From UBA1573 sp034005165 (GTDB taxonomy: Bacteria > Pseudomonadota > Alphaproteobacteria > Micavibrionales > Micavibrionaceae), in assembly GCA_034005165.1 (NCBI GenBank), contig JAVEVE010000004.1:1-64000 (forward strand): 64,000 nt of DNA. Reading direction: 5' to 3'. The notes beneath the pieces were generated by a model. It had not been told where the DNA came from. It ran no database searches and saw only the letters and a list, made by a program, of their open reading frames with translations. Within the stretch, counting starts at the first letter, position 1; each line of letters opens with the position of its first letter. The translations under genes were made by a program, and so were the position numbers. Shown here in pieces: positions 51,991-60,463 of the stretch.

Positions 51991-52577
51991 AGCAGGATGG
52001 ACCTTTGTCCCATATGATACGCCAGCTCTCAATCCTGCCGGGATTAGGCCCCCGTTCTGCACGGCGCGTGGCCTTAACACTTATCAGCAAGAAAGATGAC
52101 ATGATGATGCCGCTAATCCGCGCTTTAAACGAGGCCGCTGAGCAGATTGTCACCTGCCCCGTTTGTGGAGCACTAGACGATACCAGCCCGTGTCGCATCT
52201 GTTCTGATCCATCTCGAGATCAGGGGCTTATTTGTGTTGTTGCGACGCTAACGGATCTATGGGCAATAGAACGTGCCGGCGGATTCCGCGGTATGTATCA
52301 TGTTTTAGGAGGCGTGCTGTCTGCGCTGGACGGGGTCGGGCCTGATAATCTCAGTCTCGATGATCTAAAAGTCCGCGTTGTCGAAAGTGTTCCGCGTGAA
52401 ATTATTCTGGCGCTGCCTGCTACTGTTGACGGGCAATCGACAGCACATGTTGTCATGGATATTCTGTCGGCACATGATATTAAAGTCTCTCGTTTGGCAC
52501 ATGGTATGCCGATCGGCGGTGAGCTGGATTACCTGGATGACGGGACCATTCTCACCGCGTTTCAGGCGCGCGGATAA
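51987..52577 (+). CDS. recR: Recombination protein RecR
   Basis: 196 residues. Helix-hairpin-helix LPGLGPRSARRVAL, a four-Cys zinc site (CPVCGALDDTSPCRIC, about 56-71) and the Toprim domain with WAIERAGGFRGMYHVLGGVL. The usual acidic start of the Toprim motif (V-E-E/D-x-x-D) reads VVATLTDLWAI, so the conserved Glu is missing. With RecFO it loads RecA at gaps. Usually found after dnaX-ybaB; here it follows an oxidoreductase with a 4-base overlap. Confidence 0.93.
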   Translation: MKQDGPLSHMIRQLSILPGLGPRSARRVALTLISKKDDMMMPLIRALNEAAEQIVTCPVCGALDDTSPCRICSDPSRDQGLICVVATLTDLWAIERAGGFRGMYHVLGGVLSALDGVGPDNLSLDDLKVRVVESVPREIILALPATVDGQSTAHVVMDILSAHDIKVSRLAHGMPIGGELDYLDDGTILTAFQARG

Positions 52578-52913
52578 TCAGATCTTTTCCGAGATATAAG
52601 CCATTCCGTTAGTGCTTTCACGCAAGACAGCAATATGGGTTTTATGTGCCGTGCCATCACCCCCGATAGAAAAATCATAATAATATCCTGCAGGGAAATA
52701 ATGGTCCGATGTTGTCGCCACTACACCAGCCCCGCCAAACCGGATATATACAGGAACGGTTGCATAAAATGACACGATTTGGGTGTCTCCAGAAAAGGCT
52801 ATGGTATTGCGGGTAGATGTTGCAGAGACGGTAAGCTTATGTGCTCCGTTATCTTTTAATCCCAAAGCAGGGATCGGGTTATTGTTACTATCGGTTGGTA
52901 ATGAAGTCGGCAT
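52578..52913 (-). CDS. Small orphan protein, possibly structural
   Basis: 111 residues, no signal peptide. Beta-rich, with a Thr/Ser/Ala-rich N-terminal half and VYIRFGGAGVVATTSDHYFP, AGYYYDFSIGG and AYISEKI at the end. It reminds me of small beta-sandwich proteins near phage tail genes, but no phage gene is nearby and I do not name a family. AGGA lies before the ATG. A strong terminator lies only about 20 bases upstream of its start. Its stop directly abuts the recR stop. Confidence 0.6.
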   Translation of the reverse strand: MPTSLPTDSNNNPIPALGLKDNGAHKLTVSATSTRNTIAFSGDTQIVSFYATVPVYIRFGGAGVVATTSDHYFPAGYYYDFSIGGDGTAHKTHIAVLRESTNGMAYISEKI

Positions 52914-52932
52914 AATTTTTCTTCCTATTCTT

Positions 52933-52970
52933 AAAAAAAGCGCCGCACTCCGGGAAAAGGGAGGCGGCGC
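52933..52970 (-). terminator. Strong terminator just upstream of the 52578 gene
   Basis: gcgccgc (52940-52946) and gcggcgc (52964-52970) pair perfectly, extended inward by ctcc/ggag. On the minus strand the stem is followed by seven T's (52939-52933). It ends leftward transcripts just before the ATG at 52913, or controls the gene as an attenuator. Confidence 0.85.
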
Positions 52971-53071
52971 ACAGTCAGCGGGAAACCAATCATCGCATTG
53001 AAGTCAATCCGGGAATAATCCGGAGAGAGAAAACTTTAACGTGACGGGAAACGCGCAAGAGTGGCGTTTCC
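52933..53071 (-). ncRNA. Candidate structured leader or small RNA
   Basis: About 140 bases from the predicted start at about 53071 to the T-run at 52933. Successive hairpins are visible on the minus strand: ggaaacgc...gcgtttcc, then tccgg...ccgga, and the GC-rich terminator. A promoter (53078-53106) lies just upstream. It could be a free small RNA, or an attenuating leader of the 52578 gene. No known RNA family is recognised. Confidence 0.5.
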
Positions 53072-53077
53072 AAGCTC

Positions 53078-53106
53078 ATATTGTTCACTTTTTGTTCTTT
53101 AGTCAA
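53078..53106 (-). promoter_or_regulatory. Candidate promoter of the leader RNA
   Basis: On the minus strand TTGACT (53106-53101) and CAATAT (53083-53078) are 17 bases apart. Confidence 0.5.
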
Positions 53107-53165
53107 GAAAAATTCACGCTTTGTTCTCTTTTTCTATTTTTCAGTAAAAAAGCTGGTCGAAAAGC

Positions 53166-53924
53166 CTAGTAAATGCCGTCAAATGTATCTCGATGGGTGT
53201 CATCAGGCTCACTGCCCTGATGCGGCGCACTTTGCCGAGTTTCTGGGGAAGCAAAGTCTGAAGCGCCAGTGTCTGGCGTTTCTTCTTCTACCCGAATATC
53301 TGTCTCCGGCGTTTGTTGCCCCTGAGGCGGGTTGTTGGTTATCTGATCCAGAACTTCACCAAAACCTTCGGTCCGATTTTGAGGAGGTTCTGCGCTCGGT
53401 AATGGCGCCGCTTTGTCTGCATCAACAGCCCCCTCGTCAGGAAGAGGTTTATCGCCCATATCCTCCAGAGGAGGGGCTTGCTCTTCAGGGTCTTTCCCGA
53501 GGCAATCTATTACCCACACATCATATACAGGGTGGTCCATCGCCGATAGGGCCGGAGAACTTGCGAACATCCATCCCGAGAATATCCATCTGGATTGATC
53601 TTTTACCTTATCAACTTCCCAGATTTGCAAAAAAGCCGCACTTTCCGTTTTCTCAACAGGCGGCGGCTTGCGGCAGGTCAGAATCTTGATGTAGATGTCA
53701 CCGAACTTTATGATTGTTCCAACCTGAGCATCAAAGGTCAATGTTCTGGCTGTTATCTTATCCAAAGACCGCAGTCTGATTGTCGGATATTCTTCGTAAT
53801 GAAGCTTTTCTACCGGTGCCGCGACTTCTTCTTGTCCCATTGCTTGGGATAAAGATTTTTGTGCGGGTATTATTCCGATCAATGCGACCAGAGAGACAAG
53901 ACTTATGCGAAGAAGAGGGTGCAC
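53166..53924 (-). CDS. DUF2155 domain protein
   Basis: 252 residues, GTG start with a GGAAAGA site. An N-terminal signal peptide precedes the DUF2155 region: KITARTLTFDAQVGTIIKFG, ILTCRKPPPVEK, then FLQIWEVDK and WIFSGWMFASSPALSAMDHP. The C-terminal 80 residues are Pro/Glu-rich and probably disordered. In alphaproteobacteria this gene usually follows mlaD and an NDUFA12 gene, as it does here. Role unknown, periplasmic. Confidence 0.88.
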   Translation of the reverse strand: MHPLLRISLVSLVALIGIIPAQKSLSQAMGQEEVAAPVEKLHYEEYPTIRLRSLDKITARTLTFDAQVGTIIKFGDIYIKILTCRKPPPVEKTESAAFLQIWEVDKVKDQSRWIFSGWMFASSPALSAMDHPVYDVWVIDCLGKDPEEQAPPLEDMGDKPLPDEGAVDADKAAPLPSAEPPQNRTEGFGEVLDQITNNPPQGQQTPETDIRVEEETPDTGASDFASPETRQSAPHQGSEPDDTHRDTFDGIY

Positions 53925-53946
53925 GCTGCTCTTTCCAGACTGCCGA

Positions 53947-54534
53947 TTACTCGGCGCTTGGTTCTGTTACAGGGTCGACTTCTTCTGCTGACTTTTCTCT
54001 CACCTCAGTAGAGGCTACAGGTTCGGACGGCGTAACAACTGGTTCGCTTACACGCGCCTGCGGTTCAGATTCCATTTTATCTTCCTTATCGGATTTTTGC
54101 ATCGAGAAAATGAACTTACCCAGCAATTCTTCAAGGTTTTGGGGTGCTTGCGTATAGAGAATCTCGCTGCCGTCTTCCAAGTAATCCGGCGAGCCCCCCG
54201 GCTCCAGCGCCATATATTTCCCGCCAAGAAGACTTTGGCTGCTGATAAGAGCCACAGTATCGTCAGGAAGTTTGATATTGTCGTCAATTTCCATGGAAAC
54301 GCGTGCCAAATATTGTTGAGGGTCGAGTTCGATGCTGGAAACCTGTCCAACTTTAACGCCCGATACCAGAACATCATCACCTACTTTTAGTCCACCGATG
54401 CCCGAGAAGTTGGCAGATACTTTATAGCCGCTGACATTGCCGGCATCGCCTTCAGAGTAGCTGAAGACCAGAAATACCAGTGCACCGATCAGAACAAATG
54501 CACCAAGGACTGTTTCAACAACACTTCTGGACAT
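53947..54534 (-). CDS. mlaD: MlaD, MCE-domain lipid transport protein
   Basis: 195 residues. One N-terminal membrane helix (VVETVLGAFVLIGALVFLVF) anchors it and the MCE domain follows (SANFSGIGGLKVGDDVLVSG, then VALISSQSLLGGKYMALEPG). The C-terminal tail is Glu/Pro/Ser/Val-rich. It belongs to the Mla phospholipid system that keeps outer-membrane asymmetry. mlaE and mlaF are not in the window. AAGGAG precedes the ATG. Confidence 0.93.
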   Translation of the reverse strand: MSRSVVETVLGAFVLIGALVFLVFSYSEGDAGNVSGYKVSANFSGIGGLKVGDDVLVSGVKVGQVSSIELDPQQYLARVSMEIDDNIKLPDDTVALISSQSLLGGKYMALEPGGSPDYLEDGSEILYTQAPQNLEELLGKFIFSMQKSDKEDKMESEPQARVSEPVVTPSEPVASTEVREKSAEEVDPVTEPSAE

Positions 54535-54566
54535 GGCTAAGGGCTCCTTCTTACTCTTTCAAAACT

Positions 54567-54992
54567 CTAATTTGTTGCAGTCTTGCTCTTGGGAGGCATC
54601 CAAGCCTCATAATCCCCAGTCGCTTTATCACGATGACCACCGGAGAGCAAATGCCCCGGTGGATGGTAGGCTTCGGATGTTCCTGTCATGTTTGCAGCAG
54701 GGGCTTTCTGCCATGGGCGGCGGAATGACTGCGCATTTACCGATGGAACGGCATCTGTCTGGTAATGTAACCATCCGTGCCATTCGGGAGGGACAGAGCT
54801 TGGCTCTGGAGCTCCGCTATACACAACCCAACGACGGGGATGGTTGTATCCTTTGCGCGCCTTGGCTTCGTAATATTTATTGCCCAGGGAATCCGTGCCT
54901 ATTTTTTTGGCACCCGAAACGGCAGTCACAAACCAGATATGAACCGGTGATTGCGCAGCCAGAATTTTAAAAATAAATCCGAATAATTTCAT
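54567..54992 (-). CDS. NDUFA12-type complex I accessory subunit
   Basis: 141 residues. GTDSLGNKYYEAKARKGYNH, then RRWVVYSGAPEPSSVPPEWH and GWLHYQTDAVPS are the hallmark of the NDUFA12/B17.2 family, found in mitochondria and alphaproteobacteria. It stabilises complex I. It is first in the NDUFA12-mlaD-DUF2155 operon. AAAGGG precedes the ATG. Confidence 0.95.
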   Translation of the reverse strand: MKLFGFIFKILAAQSPVHIWFVTAVSGAKKIGTDSLGNKYYEAKARKGYNHPRRWVVYSGAPEPSSVPPEWHGWLHYQTDAVPSVNAQSFRRPWQKAPAANMTGTSEAYHPPGHLLSGGHRDKATGDYEAWMPPKSKTATN

Positions 54993-55105
54993 AGCGATAC
55001 CCTTTATCGGATAGACAGACTTGTTTACGCATCAGTGATGGCCTAAATTGGGCAAATAATCAAGTCGAAATGCGCGCACCCCGCGCCTGAAACAAGGGAG
55101 TTTCC

Positions 55106-55573
55106 ATGACTGCACCCGAAAAAAGATTGTCTGAACTGGGCCTTACATTACCGCAGATTGCCCCTGCCGCCGCAAACTATGTTCCCTACGTTATTGCTGG
55201 AGATGTGCTTTATGTTGCTGGACAAATCCCATTCCTCAATGGGGAAAAGATGCATATAGGACGATTGGGAGACGGGATTTCTGTTGAGCAGGGACAGGAA
55301 GCTGCAAGAGCGTGCGCTTTAAATATTCTGGCTCAGGTCAAAGATGCCATAGCAGGTGATTGGAACCATTTGGTCCGGTGCGTAAAATTAGGCGGCTTTG
55401 TAAATGCTACCCCGGAATTTGATCAACACCCCGCTGTGATTAACGGTGCCTCGGACTTGATGGTTTCTGCCTTGGGTGAGAAAGGTCGCCACGCCCGTTT
55501 TGCGGTTGGGGCCAACAATCTGCCTTTCGGAGTTTCCGTAGAAATTGACGCCATCTTCCAAATTCGTGTATAG
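55106..55573 (+). CDS. RidA (YjgF/YER057c/UK114) family protein
   Basis: 155 residues, longer than the 128-residue RidA proper. Contains LYVAGQIPFLNG, then KLGGFVNATPEFDQHP and ARFAVGANNLPFGVSVEIDA with the Arg that positions the substrate. The family deaminates reactive enamines and imines, although this longer subgroup is less well known. AGGGAG lies before the ATG. Confidence 0.88.
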   Translation: MTAPEKRLSELGLTLPQIAPAAANYVPYVIAGDVLYVAGQIPFLNGEKMHIGRLGDGISVEQGQEAARACALNILAQVKDAIAGDWNHLVRCVKLGGFVNATPEFDQHPAVINGASDLMVSALGEKGRHARFAVGANNLPFGVSVEIDAIFQIRV

Positions 55574-55602
55574 ATTTACAGAATTCGGAAACGGAGGAAT
55601 TG

Positions 55603-56010
55603 ATGTCCTGTGATTATTTTAGAGAGACTACCCCAACAGAAGCTGTTTATGCTGCATTGGAAGCGACTATACCGGGGGCACGTGAAACTATTGCCAATAA
55701 ATGTGTAGCTATGGAAATTGAAAAAAGAGTTGCGCTATTTTCTGCCCTGAACCAAATCTCTGTCGATCCCACAGGAATGGCTGTTGTTTTCCGGAGCGCA
55801 AGCGATACAGATCTTCAAAGACACTGCATCCTTAACGGAGACGAAATTCGGACCTGTATGTACGATTTTATGCAAGATCATGGGATGACCATAGAATCGT
55901 TGCATCTTTCACCGGAGGATGAGGAGAGTTTGCGTTTGGATTCAAGCAGATTATACCCAGATAGGGCATCCGCATCCGACCTAACTGGACCTAGGTTCGT
56001 TCGTATCTAG
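55603..56010 (+). CDS. Hypothetical protein
   Basis: 135 residues from the ATG at 55603, with GGAGG 5 bases upstream (a TTG at 55600 is directly before it). Acidic and helical, with several Cys near the N-terminus and in the middle (NKCVAMEIEK, HCILNG, RTCMYDF). No recognised motif. Its last 20 bases overlap the response-regulator gene on the other strand. Confidence 0.7.
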   Translation: MSCDYFRETTPTEAVYAALEATIPGARETIANKCVAMEIEKRVALFSALNQISVDPTGMAVVFRSASDTDLQRHCILNGDEIRTCMYDFMQDHGMTIESLHLSPEDEESLRLDSSRLYPDRASASDLTGPRFVRI

Positions 56011-56371
56011 ATAATATGCGCTCAACGGTTGACACGGCCCGCTTCGGGTCAACCGGCTTTTTCATCAGCCCTAAAAATCCCAAATCCAGAACTACCTTGA
56101 GCAGATCACTATCATCTTCGTGCGTTACCAGATACATCGGGATTTTTTTCTCATCCAAAGCCATATAACGCGCAAACTCAACTCCGTCGTGAGGAGTCAT
56201 GAAATGGTCAATAAAAGCAAAAGCAACATCGTACTCGTTTGCGACTTTCCGCGCAGATCCCGCATCAATTGCTTGCATCACGTTATAGCCCGCTTTTTTA
56301 AGTGCATCAGCTATAATCTTCCGGTCAGCGTCATCATCGTCTGCGACAAGTATTAGGGGGCGTTGTGACAT
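55991..56371 (-). CDS. Single-domain response regulator
   Basis: 126 residues, only a receiver domain. The acidic pocket is VADDDDADR near the N-terminus, the phospho-acceptor Asp is in FAFIDHFMTPHDG (about residue 56) and the conserved Lys is in LMKKPVDPKRA. No output domain and no sensor kinase nearby; it may act in a phosphorelay or by direct protein contact, like CheY or SpoIIAA-type regulators. Confidence 0.88.
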   Translation of the reverse strand: MSQRPLILVADDDDADRKIIADALKKAGYNVMQAIDAGSARKVANEYDVAFAFIDHFMTPHDGVEFARYMALDEKKIPMYLVTHEDDSDLLKVVLDLGFLGLMKKPVDPKRAVSTVERILSRYERT

Positions 56372-56463
56372 GTTTTCCTCTTGAGATTCCCTGCCAAGGA
56401 TACGTTATCCTGCCCCCAGCTTCAATATCAATAGAATAGTAATCAGTCCATCTATCTCCCCCC

Positions 56464-56898
56464 TTATCCCGGGGGCGCCCCTTGAGAAGGAGGAAAGGGC
56501 ATAGGCAAAAATGTTGCAAGAGGATAAGAGATATTCTCCCGATGCCCCAATTTATCCCATCCGTATCCTGATTCTTTATTATAGGTTAGACGGATTATAT
56601 CTCCGCGATCTATTTCACGTCGCAAAATCGGCATGGTTAGAACCGATAATACATTATCAGCTATATATTTCTCAACAGATCTGGCATTCTCGGCAGGGTC
56701 AAAGCCGTTATCTGCAATTGCCTCAACGACAGCCTTATTAAAAATAAACTTGGTGCCGCGCTTTTTCTCAAACTCTCTTCTGCTTTTCTCGAGAAATATT
56801 TCCGATATTTGGATCATGCTCTCGCGTTCAAGTTCATCAAAGCGAAACAGTGCATCCATACAGCCCCTTACCGTATCCATATGCGGCATGGCAGTCAT
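56464..56898 (-). CDS. Stand-alone Clp AAA+ C-terminal (D2-small) domain
   Basis: 144 residues. From about residue 13 on it lines up end to end with the C-terminal part of ClpA encoded just upstream: MDALFRFDELERESMIQISE against LDAIIPFEPLTHKTILRVVD, and VVEAIADNGFDPAENARSVE against AREVLADAGYDPVMGARPLA, so the sensor-2 Gly-Ala-Arg is reduced to ENAR with Arg kept. Walker motifs are absent. The last 30 residues are unrelated, Pro-rich and probably disordered. AGGGAA lies before the ATG. It may be a remnant of a Clp duplication, or an adaptor that mixes into Clp rings. Confidence 0.7.
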   Translation of the reverse strand: MTAMPHMDTVRGCMDALFRFDELERESMIQISEIFLEKSRREFEKKRGTKFIFNKAVVEAIADNGFDPAENARSVEKYIADNVLSVLTMPILRREIDRGDIIRLTYNKESGYGWDKLGHRENISYPLATFLPMPFPPSQGAPPG

Positions 56899-56988
56899 TT
56901 TTTATTCCCTGTTCTTTATATATTGTCCGATTTTTCGGTACGTTTTTTTAACCTAGAACAGGGGACAGAGAGAAAACAAGGAAAATCT

Positions 56989-59301
56989 TTAGTCGACGGA
57001 TTCTTCAGATGCAGATCTTTTTGACGCTGCCTTTTTCTCTGGATGAATCTTGAAAGTCAGCTCCTTACCGCTCGCATCGACATCAACAGACCCGCCGTTA
57101 CGCAAATCCCCAAAAAGAAGTTCTTCAGCCAAGGGCTTTTTGATTTTTTCTTGCACTACACGAGCCAAAGGTCGTGCACCCATGACAGGATCATATCCTG
57201 CATCAGCCAAAACCTCACGCGCACGGTCCGTCAAAGAGATCGTGACACGGCGATCCGATAACTGGGCTTCCAATTGCATGACAAACTTATCAACAACCCT
57301 AAGAATGGTTTTATGCGTCAAAGGTTCAAACGGGATAATTGCATCCAAACGGTTTCGGAATTCCGGCGTGAAGAGCCGTTTTATTTCCTCCTGATCATCA
57401 TCCACACGCTTCGATGATTCAAACCCTATTGGAGCTTTTGCCAGTTGGCTGGCTCCTGCGTTGGTCGTCATAATCAGGATAATATTCCGACAATCAATCG
57501 ATTTCCCGTTATTATCGGTTAGCGTCCCGTAGTCCATAACCTGCAAAAGAATATTAAACAGGTCAGGGTGGGCCTTTTCAATTTCATCGAGCAGCAGAAC
57601 CGCGTGTGGATGTTGGTCAATTTTTTCTGTCAGCAATCCACCCTGCTCATATCCGACATAGCCCGGCGGCGCACCAATCAATCTCGAGACAGCATGGCGC
57701 TCCATATATTCAGACATATCAAAGCGGACAAGCTCAATTCCCAATGCCTTGGCCAATTGTTTGGCGACCTCGGTTTTTCCAACCCCTGTCGGTCCGGAGA
57801 AAAGGTAACAACCAATTGGCTTTTCAGGATCTCGCAAGCCCGCGCGTGCAAGTTTAATAGCATCCGAGAGCGCCGTGATCGCGTTATCCTGATCAAAGAC
57901 CATAGTTCTAAGATCTCGCTCCAGATAAGCCAGAACCTCACGATCATCTTTGCTGACAGCTTTCGAGGGAATACGTGCGATAGCGGCCACTACGATTTCG
58001 ATATCTTTTGCAGAGATTGTTTTTTTGCGTTTTGATATCGGTAACAGCATCTGCGCCGCCCCTACCTCATCTATAATATCAATAGCCTTATCAGGCAGCT
58101 TGCGATCCCCTATATAGCGCGCCGATAATTCAACTGCAGCTTTTATGGCATCTGCTGTATACTTCACTTTATGATGATCTTCGTAGTAAGGTTTCAACCC
58201 TTTAAGAATACGGATGGCATCTTCTATTGATGGCTCTTCAACGTCTATTTTTTGAAAGCGCCGCGCCAAAGCCCGGTCTTTTTCAAACTGGTTTCTGTAT
58301 TCTTTATAGGTTGTCGATCCGACACAACGTAAGGAGCCGTTTGCAAGGGCAGGCTTCAGAAGATTAGATGCGTCCATTGCGCCGCCACTGGTTGCACCGG
58401 CCCCAACAATCGTATGAATTTCATCAATAAAGAGAACAACATTATCCATGGACTGTAGTTCGGTCAGGACTGATTTTAGACGTTCTTCAAAATCCCCGCG
58501 GTAACGCGTTCCTGCCAAGAGTGCGCCCATATCAAGTGAGAAAATTGTGCACCCTTCAAGAACTTCCGGCACATCACCATCTACGATTTTCTTCGCTAAT
58601 CCTTCGGCAATAGCTGTTTTCCCGACCCCTGGATCGCCGACATATAGCGGATTGTTCTTGGACCTGCGACACAGAATCTGGATGGTGCGTTCAACTTCTT
58701 TTTCACGCCCGACCAACACATCAATTTTGCCCTTTTTAGCTTTTTCATTCAAATTGATGCAATAGGCATCGAGAGCCTCTTTGCCCGTCTTTAGAATTGG
58801 CTCTTCTTCAGCACCTTCACTTGCACCTTTCGGTAAACGCCGCTGTTCAGGTGACATCTCGACAGAGGGTACCTTTGCAATCCCGTGGGAGATGTAATTG
58901 ACAGCATCAAAGCGTGTCATGTCGTGTTGTTGCAGAAAATACACAGCATGACTTTCACGCTCAGAGAATAAAGCCACCAGTACATTTGCCCCAGTCACTT
59001 CTTCACGTCCGGACGATTGGACATGAATTGCTGCACGTTGCAAGACTCTCTGGAAAGCTGTCGTTGGCTTTGATTCCGAGACGTGTGGATTAACCAGATA
59101 AATCAAATCTGTATCCAGATAGGTTTCGATCTGTTCTCGCATTTCTTCAACATCAACACCACATGCCCGCAAGACAGCCAAAGCGTCCTGATCTACCGTC
59201 AATGCCAGCAGCAAATGTTCCAGCGTTGCGTATTCGTGCTGGCGATCACCGGCAGCAGCCAGAGCCTTATGAAGAGTTTGTTCGAGATTACGTGACAGCA
59301 T
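56989..59301 (-). CDS. clpA: ClpA, ATP-dependent Clp protease ATP-binding subunit
   Basis: 770 residues. The N-terminal double Clp-N domain (about 1-140) binds ClpS. The first AAA+ module has Walker A GDPGVGKTAIAEG, the second GPTGVGKTEVAKQ. The ClpP-binding loop is present as Ile-Gly-Phe (KAPIGFESSKR), and the C-terminal D2-small domain has MGARPLARVVQ. With ClpP it unfolds and degrades N-degron and other substrates. ClpS is encoded 72 bases upstream. Confidence 0.97.
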   Translation of the reverse strand: MLSRNLEQTLHKALAAAGDRQHEYATLEHLLLALTVDQDALAVLRACGVDVEEMREQIETYLDTDLIYLVNPHVSESKPTTAFQRVLQRAAIHVQSSGREEVTGANVLVALFSERESHAVYFLQQHDMTRFDAVNYISHGIAKVPSVEMSPEQRRLPKGASEGAEEEPILKTGKEALDAYCINLNEKAKKGKIDVLVGREKEVERTIQILCRRSKNNPLYVGDPGVGKTAIAEGLAKKIVDGDVPEVLEGCTIFSLDMGALLAGTRYRGDFEERLKSVLTELQSMDNVVLFIDEIHTIVGAGATSGGAMDASNLLKPALANGSLRCVGSTTYKEYRNQFEKDRALARRFQKIDVEEPSIEDAIRILKGLKPYYEDHHKVKYTADAIKAAVELSARYIGDRKLPDKAIDIIDEVGAAQMLLPISKRKKTISAKDIEIVVAAIARIPSKAVSKDDREVLAYLERDLRTMVFDQDNAITALSDAIKLARAGLRDPEKPIGCYLFSGPTGVGKTEVAKQLAKALGIELVRFDMSEYMERHAVSRLIGAPPGYVGYEQGGLLTEKIDQHPHAVLLLDEIEKAHPDLFNILLQVMDYGTLTDNNGKSIDCRNIILIMTTNAGASQLAKAPIGFESSKRVDDDQEEIKRLFTPEFRNRLDAIIPFEPLTHKTILRVVDKFVMQLEAQLSDRRVTISLTDRAREVLADAGYDPVMGARPLARVVQEKIKKPLAEELLFGDLRNGGSVDVDASGKELTFKIHPEKKAASKRSASEESVD

Positions 59302-59373
59302 GGGAATTCCCTTTATCTGCTCTACTATATTATCCTAGAGCTTATTTGGCAAAAGTTAAGATTTCAGGAAAAC

Positions 59374-59736
59374 TTATTCTTTTTCCATGGTGCATTGAAG
59401 CGGCTGCTCGTTGGCACGTGCGAAATCCATAACTTGCGTGACTTTTGTCTCCGCAACCTCGTATGTATACACACCGCACAAGCCCACACCGCGCCTATGG
59501 ACGTGCAGCATAATATCAGTCGCCTCATCGCGCGTTTTGTTAAAAAACCGTTCCAGAATATGCACGACAAATTCCATCGGCGTATAATCATCATTCAAAA
59601 GAAGGACTTTATACATAGCCGGCTTTTTGGTTTTTGGGCGCGTTTTGAGCGCAAGGCCTGTTTCAAAGCCTTTGCGCTCGCCCTCGCCGTAATCAGGGTC
59701 ATCCGGATCATGTGAATTCTGGAAGATCGTTTTCAT
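59374..59736 (-). CDS. clpS: ClpS adaptor
   Basis: 120 residues, with YKVLLLNDDYTPMEFVVHIL, then LHVHRRGVGLCGVYTYEVAE and ETKVTQVMDFA, the binding-pocket residues of ClpS. It delivers N-degron substrates to ClpA and blocks SsrA-tag degradation. The N-terminal 40 residues are polar and probably disordered. Upstream of clpA in one operon. Confidence 0.95.
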   Translation of the reverse strand: MKTIFQNSHDPDDPDYGEGERKGFETGLALKTRPKTKKPAMYKVLLLNDDYTPMEFVVHILERFFNKTRDEATDIMLHVHRRGVGLCGVYTYEVAETKVTQVMDFARANEQPLQCTMEKE

Positions 59737-59765
59737 GACTTTTATTTAGCATTATGCGCGAAAAT

Positions 59766-59795
59766 GTAAAAGCCCCCGAAAACGGGGGCTTTTAG
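59766..59795. terminator. Terminator of the phasin gene
   Basis: Perfect 11-base hairpin aaaagcccccg (59768-59778) and cgggggctttt (59783-59793), with loop aaaa, 25 bases after the phasin stop. Confidence 0.95.
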
Positions 59796-59818
59796 ATTCT
59801 ATCCCAATAACATCCTAA

Positions 59819-60370
59819 TTATGCGGACATCTTTTTCATGGATTTGGTCATTTGTTCGTTCAGAGGCTCGCAAGCTTCGGTGCAAACTTTGATCGCCATT
59901 TCAGAAATTCTGGTTACCGCAGACATTGCCTCGTCCATGTTTTCTTGAGCCATTTTATTTTGAGCCTCGGCCGCTTCGTTCAGAGTGCGGCATGCCATCA
60001 GATTTTTCATTGCGGCAGAATTACGTTCTGCGGAATCTTGTGCGATTTCCATGCATGCCTTAATGATGGCCTCACTGCCTTTCATCATGCTAGTACCAAA
60101 ACGAACATAACTCTCGATACCTTGCCTTGCCGCGGCAGAGGCGTCTCCAGCCATTTTTTCGTATTGATCTTTGTAGTTGCTCATTGTTGTCTCCATTGCG
60201 CTATAATAAGTTTTCAGTTCCGGTGTATTTGTACTCATTGCCCGCAGCGTTTCAGCTGACATTGGTGAAAACGGGATAACAGTAGAAATGTCTCTAGAAG
60301 ATGCCGTCTTTGCCTTGGCAGATTTTGCTGCAGGTTTTTCCGTTTTTTTATTAGTCGGTTTTGTTGCCAT
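59819..60370 (-). CDS. Phasin family protein
   Basis: 183 residues, low complexity at the start (Lys/Ala/Thr/Pro-rich, about 1-35), then the phasin-like helical domain with AMETTMSNYKDQYEKMAGDA and MMKGSEAIIKACMEIAQDSA, MAQENMDEAMSAVTRISEMA and a C-terminal NEQMTKSMKKM. Phasins coat polyhydroxyalkanoate granules. No pha synthesis gene is in the window. It is monocistronic, with its own promoter and twin operator-like repeats upstream. Confidence 0.88.
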   Translation of the reverse strand: MATKPTNKKTEKPAAKSAKAKTASSRDISTVIPFSPMSAETLRAMSTNTPELKTYYSAMETTMSNYKDQYEKMAGDASAAARQGIESYVRFGTSMMKGSEAIIKACMEIAQDSAERNSAAMKNLMACRTLNEAAEAQNKMAQENMDEAMSAVTRISEMAIKVCTEACEPLNEQMTKSMKKMSA

Positions 60371-60463
60371 GGCGTTTTCACTCCGTGTCCACGATGAACT
60401 TTTCTAGATTTCAAGAAATAACATTTCTTTCAAAAACTACTCTAATAAAGTTTATCAGTTTTA

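Noticed and set aside
53081..53689. Long plus-strand frame opposite the DUF2155 gene
   Set aside because: It is antisense to a clear DUF2155 protein, has no ribosome site and no recognisable domain; its protein is compositionally odd (many Cys, Pro).
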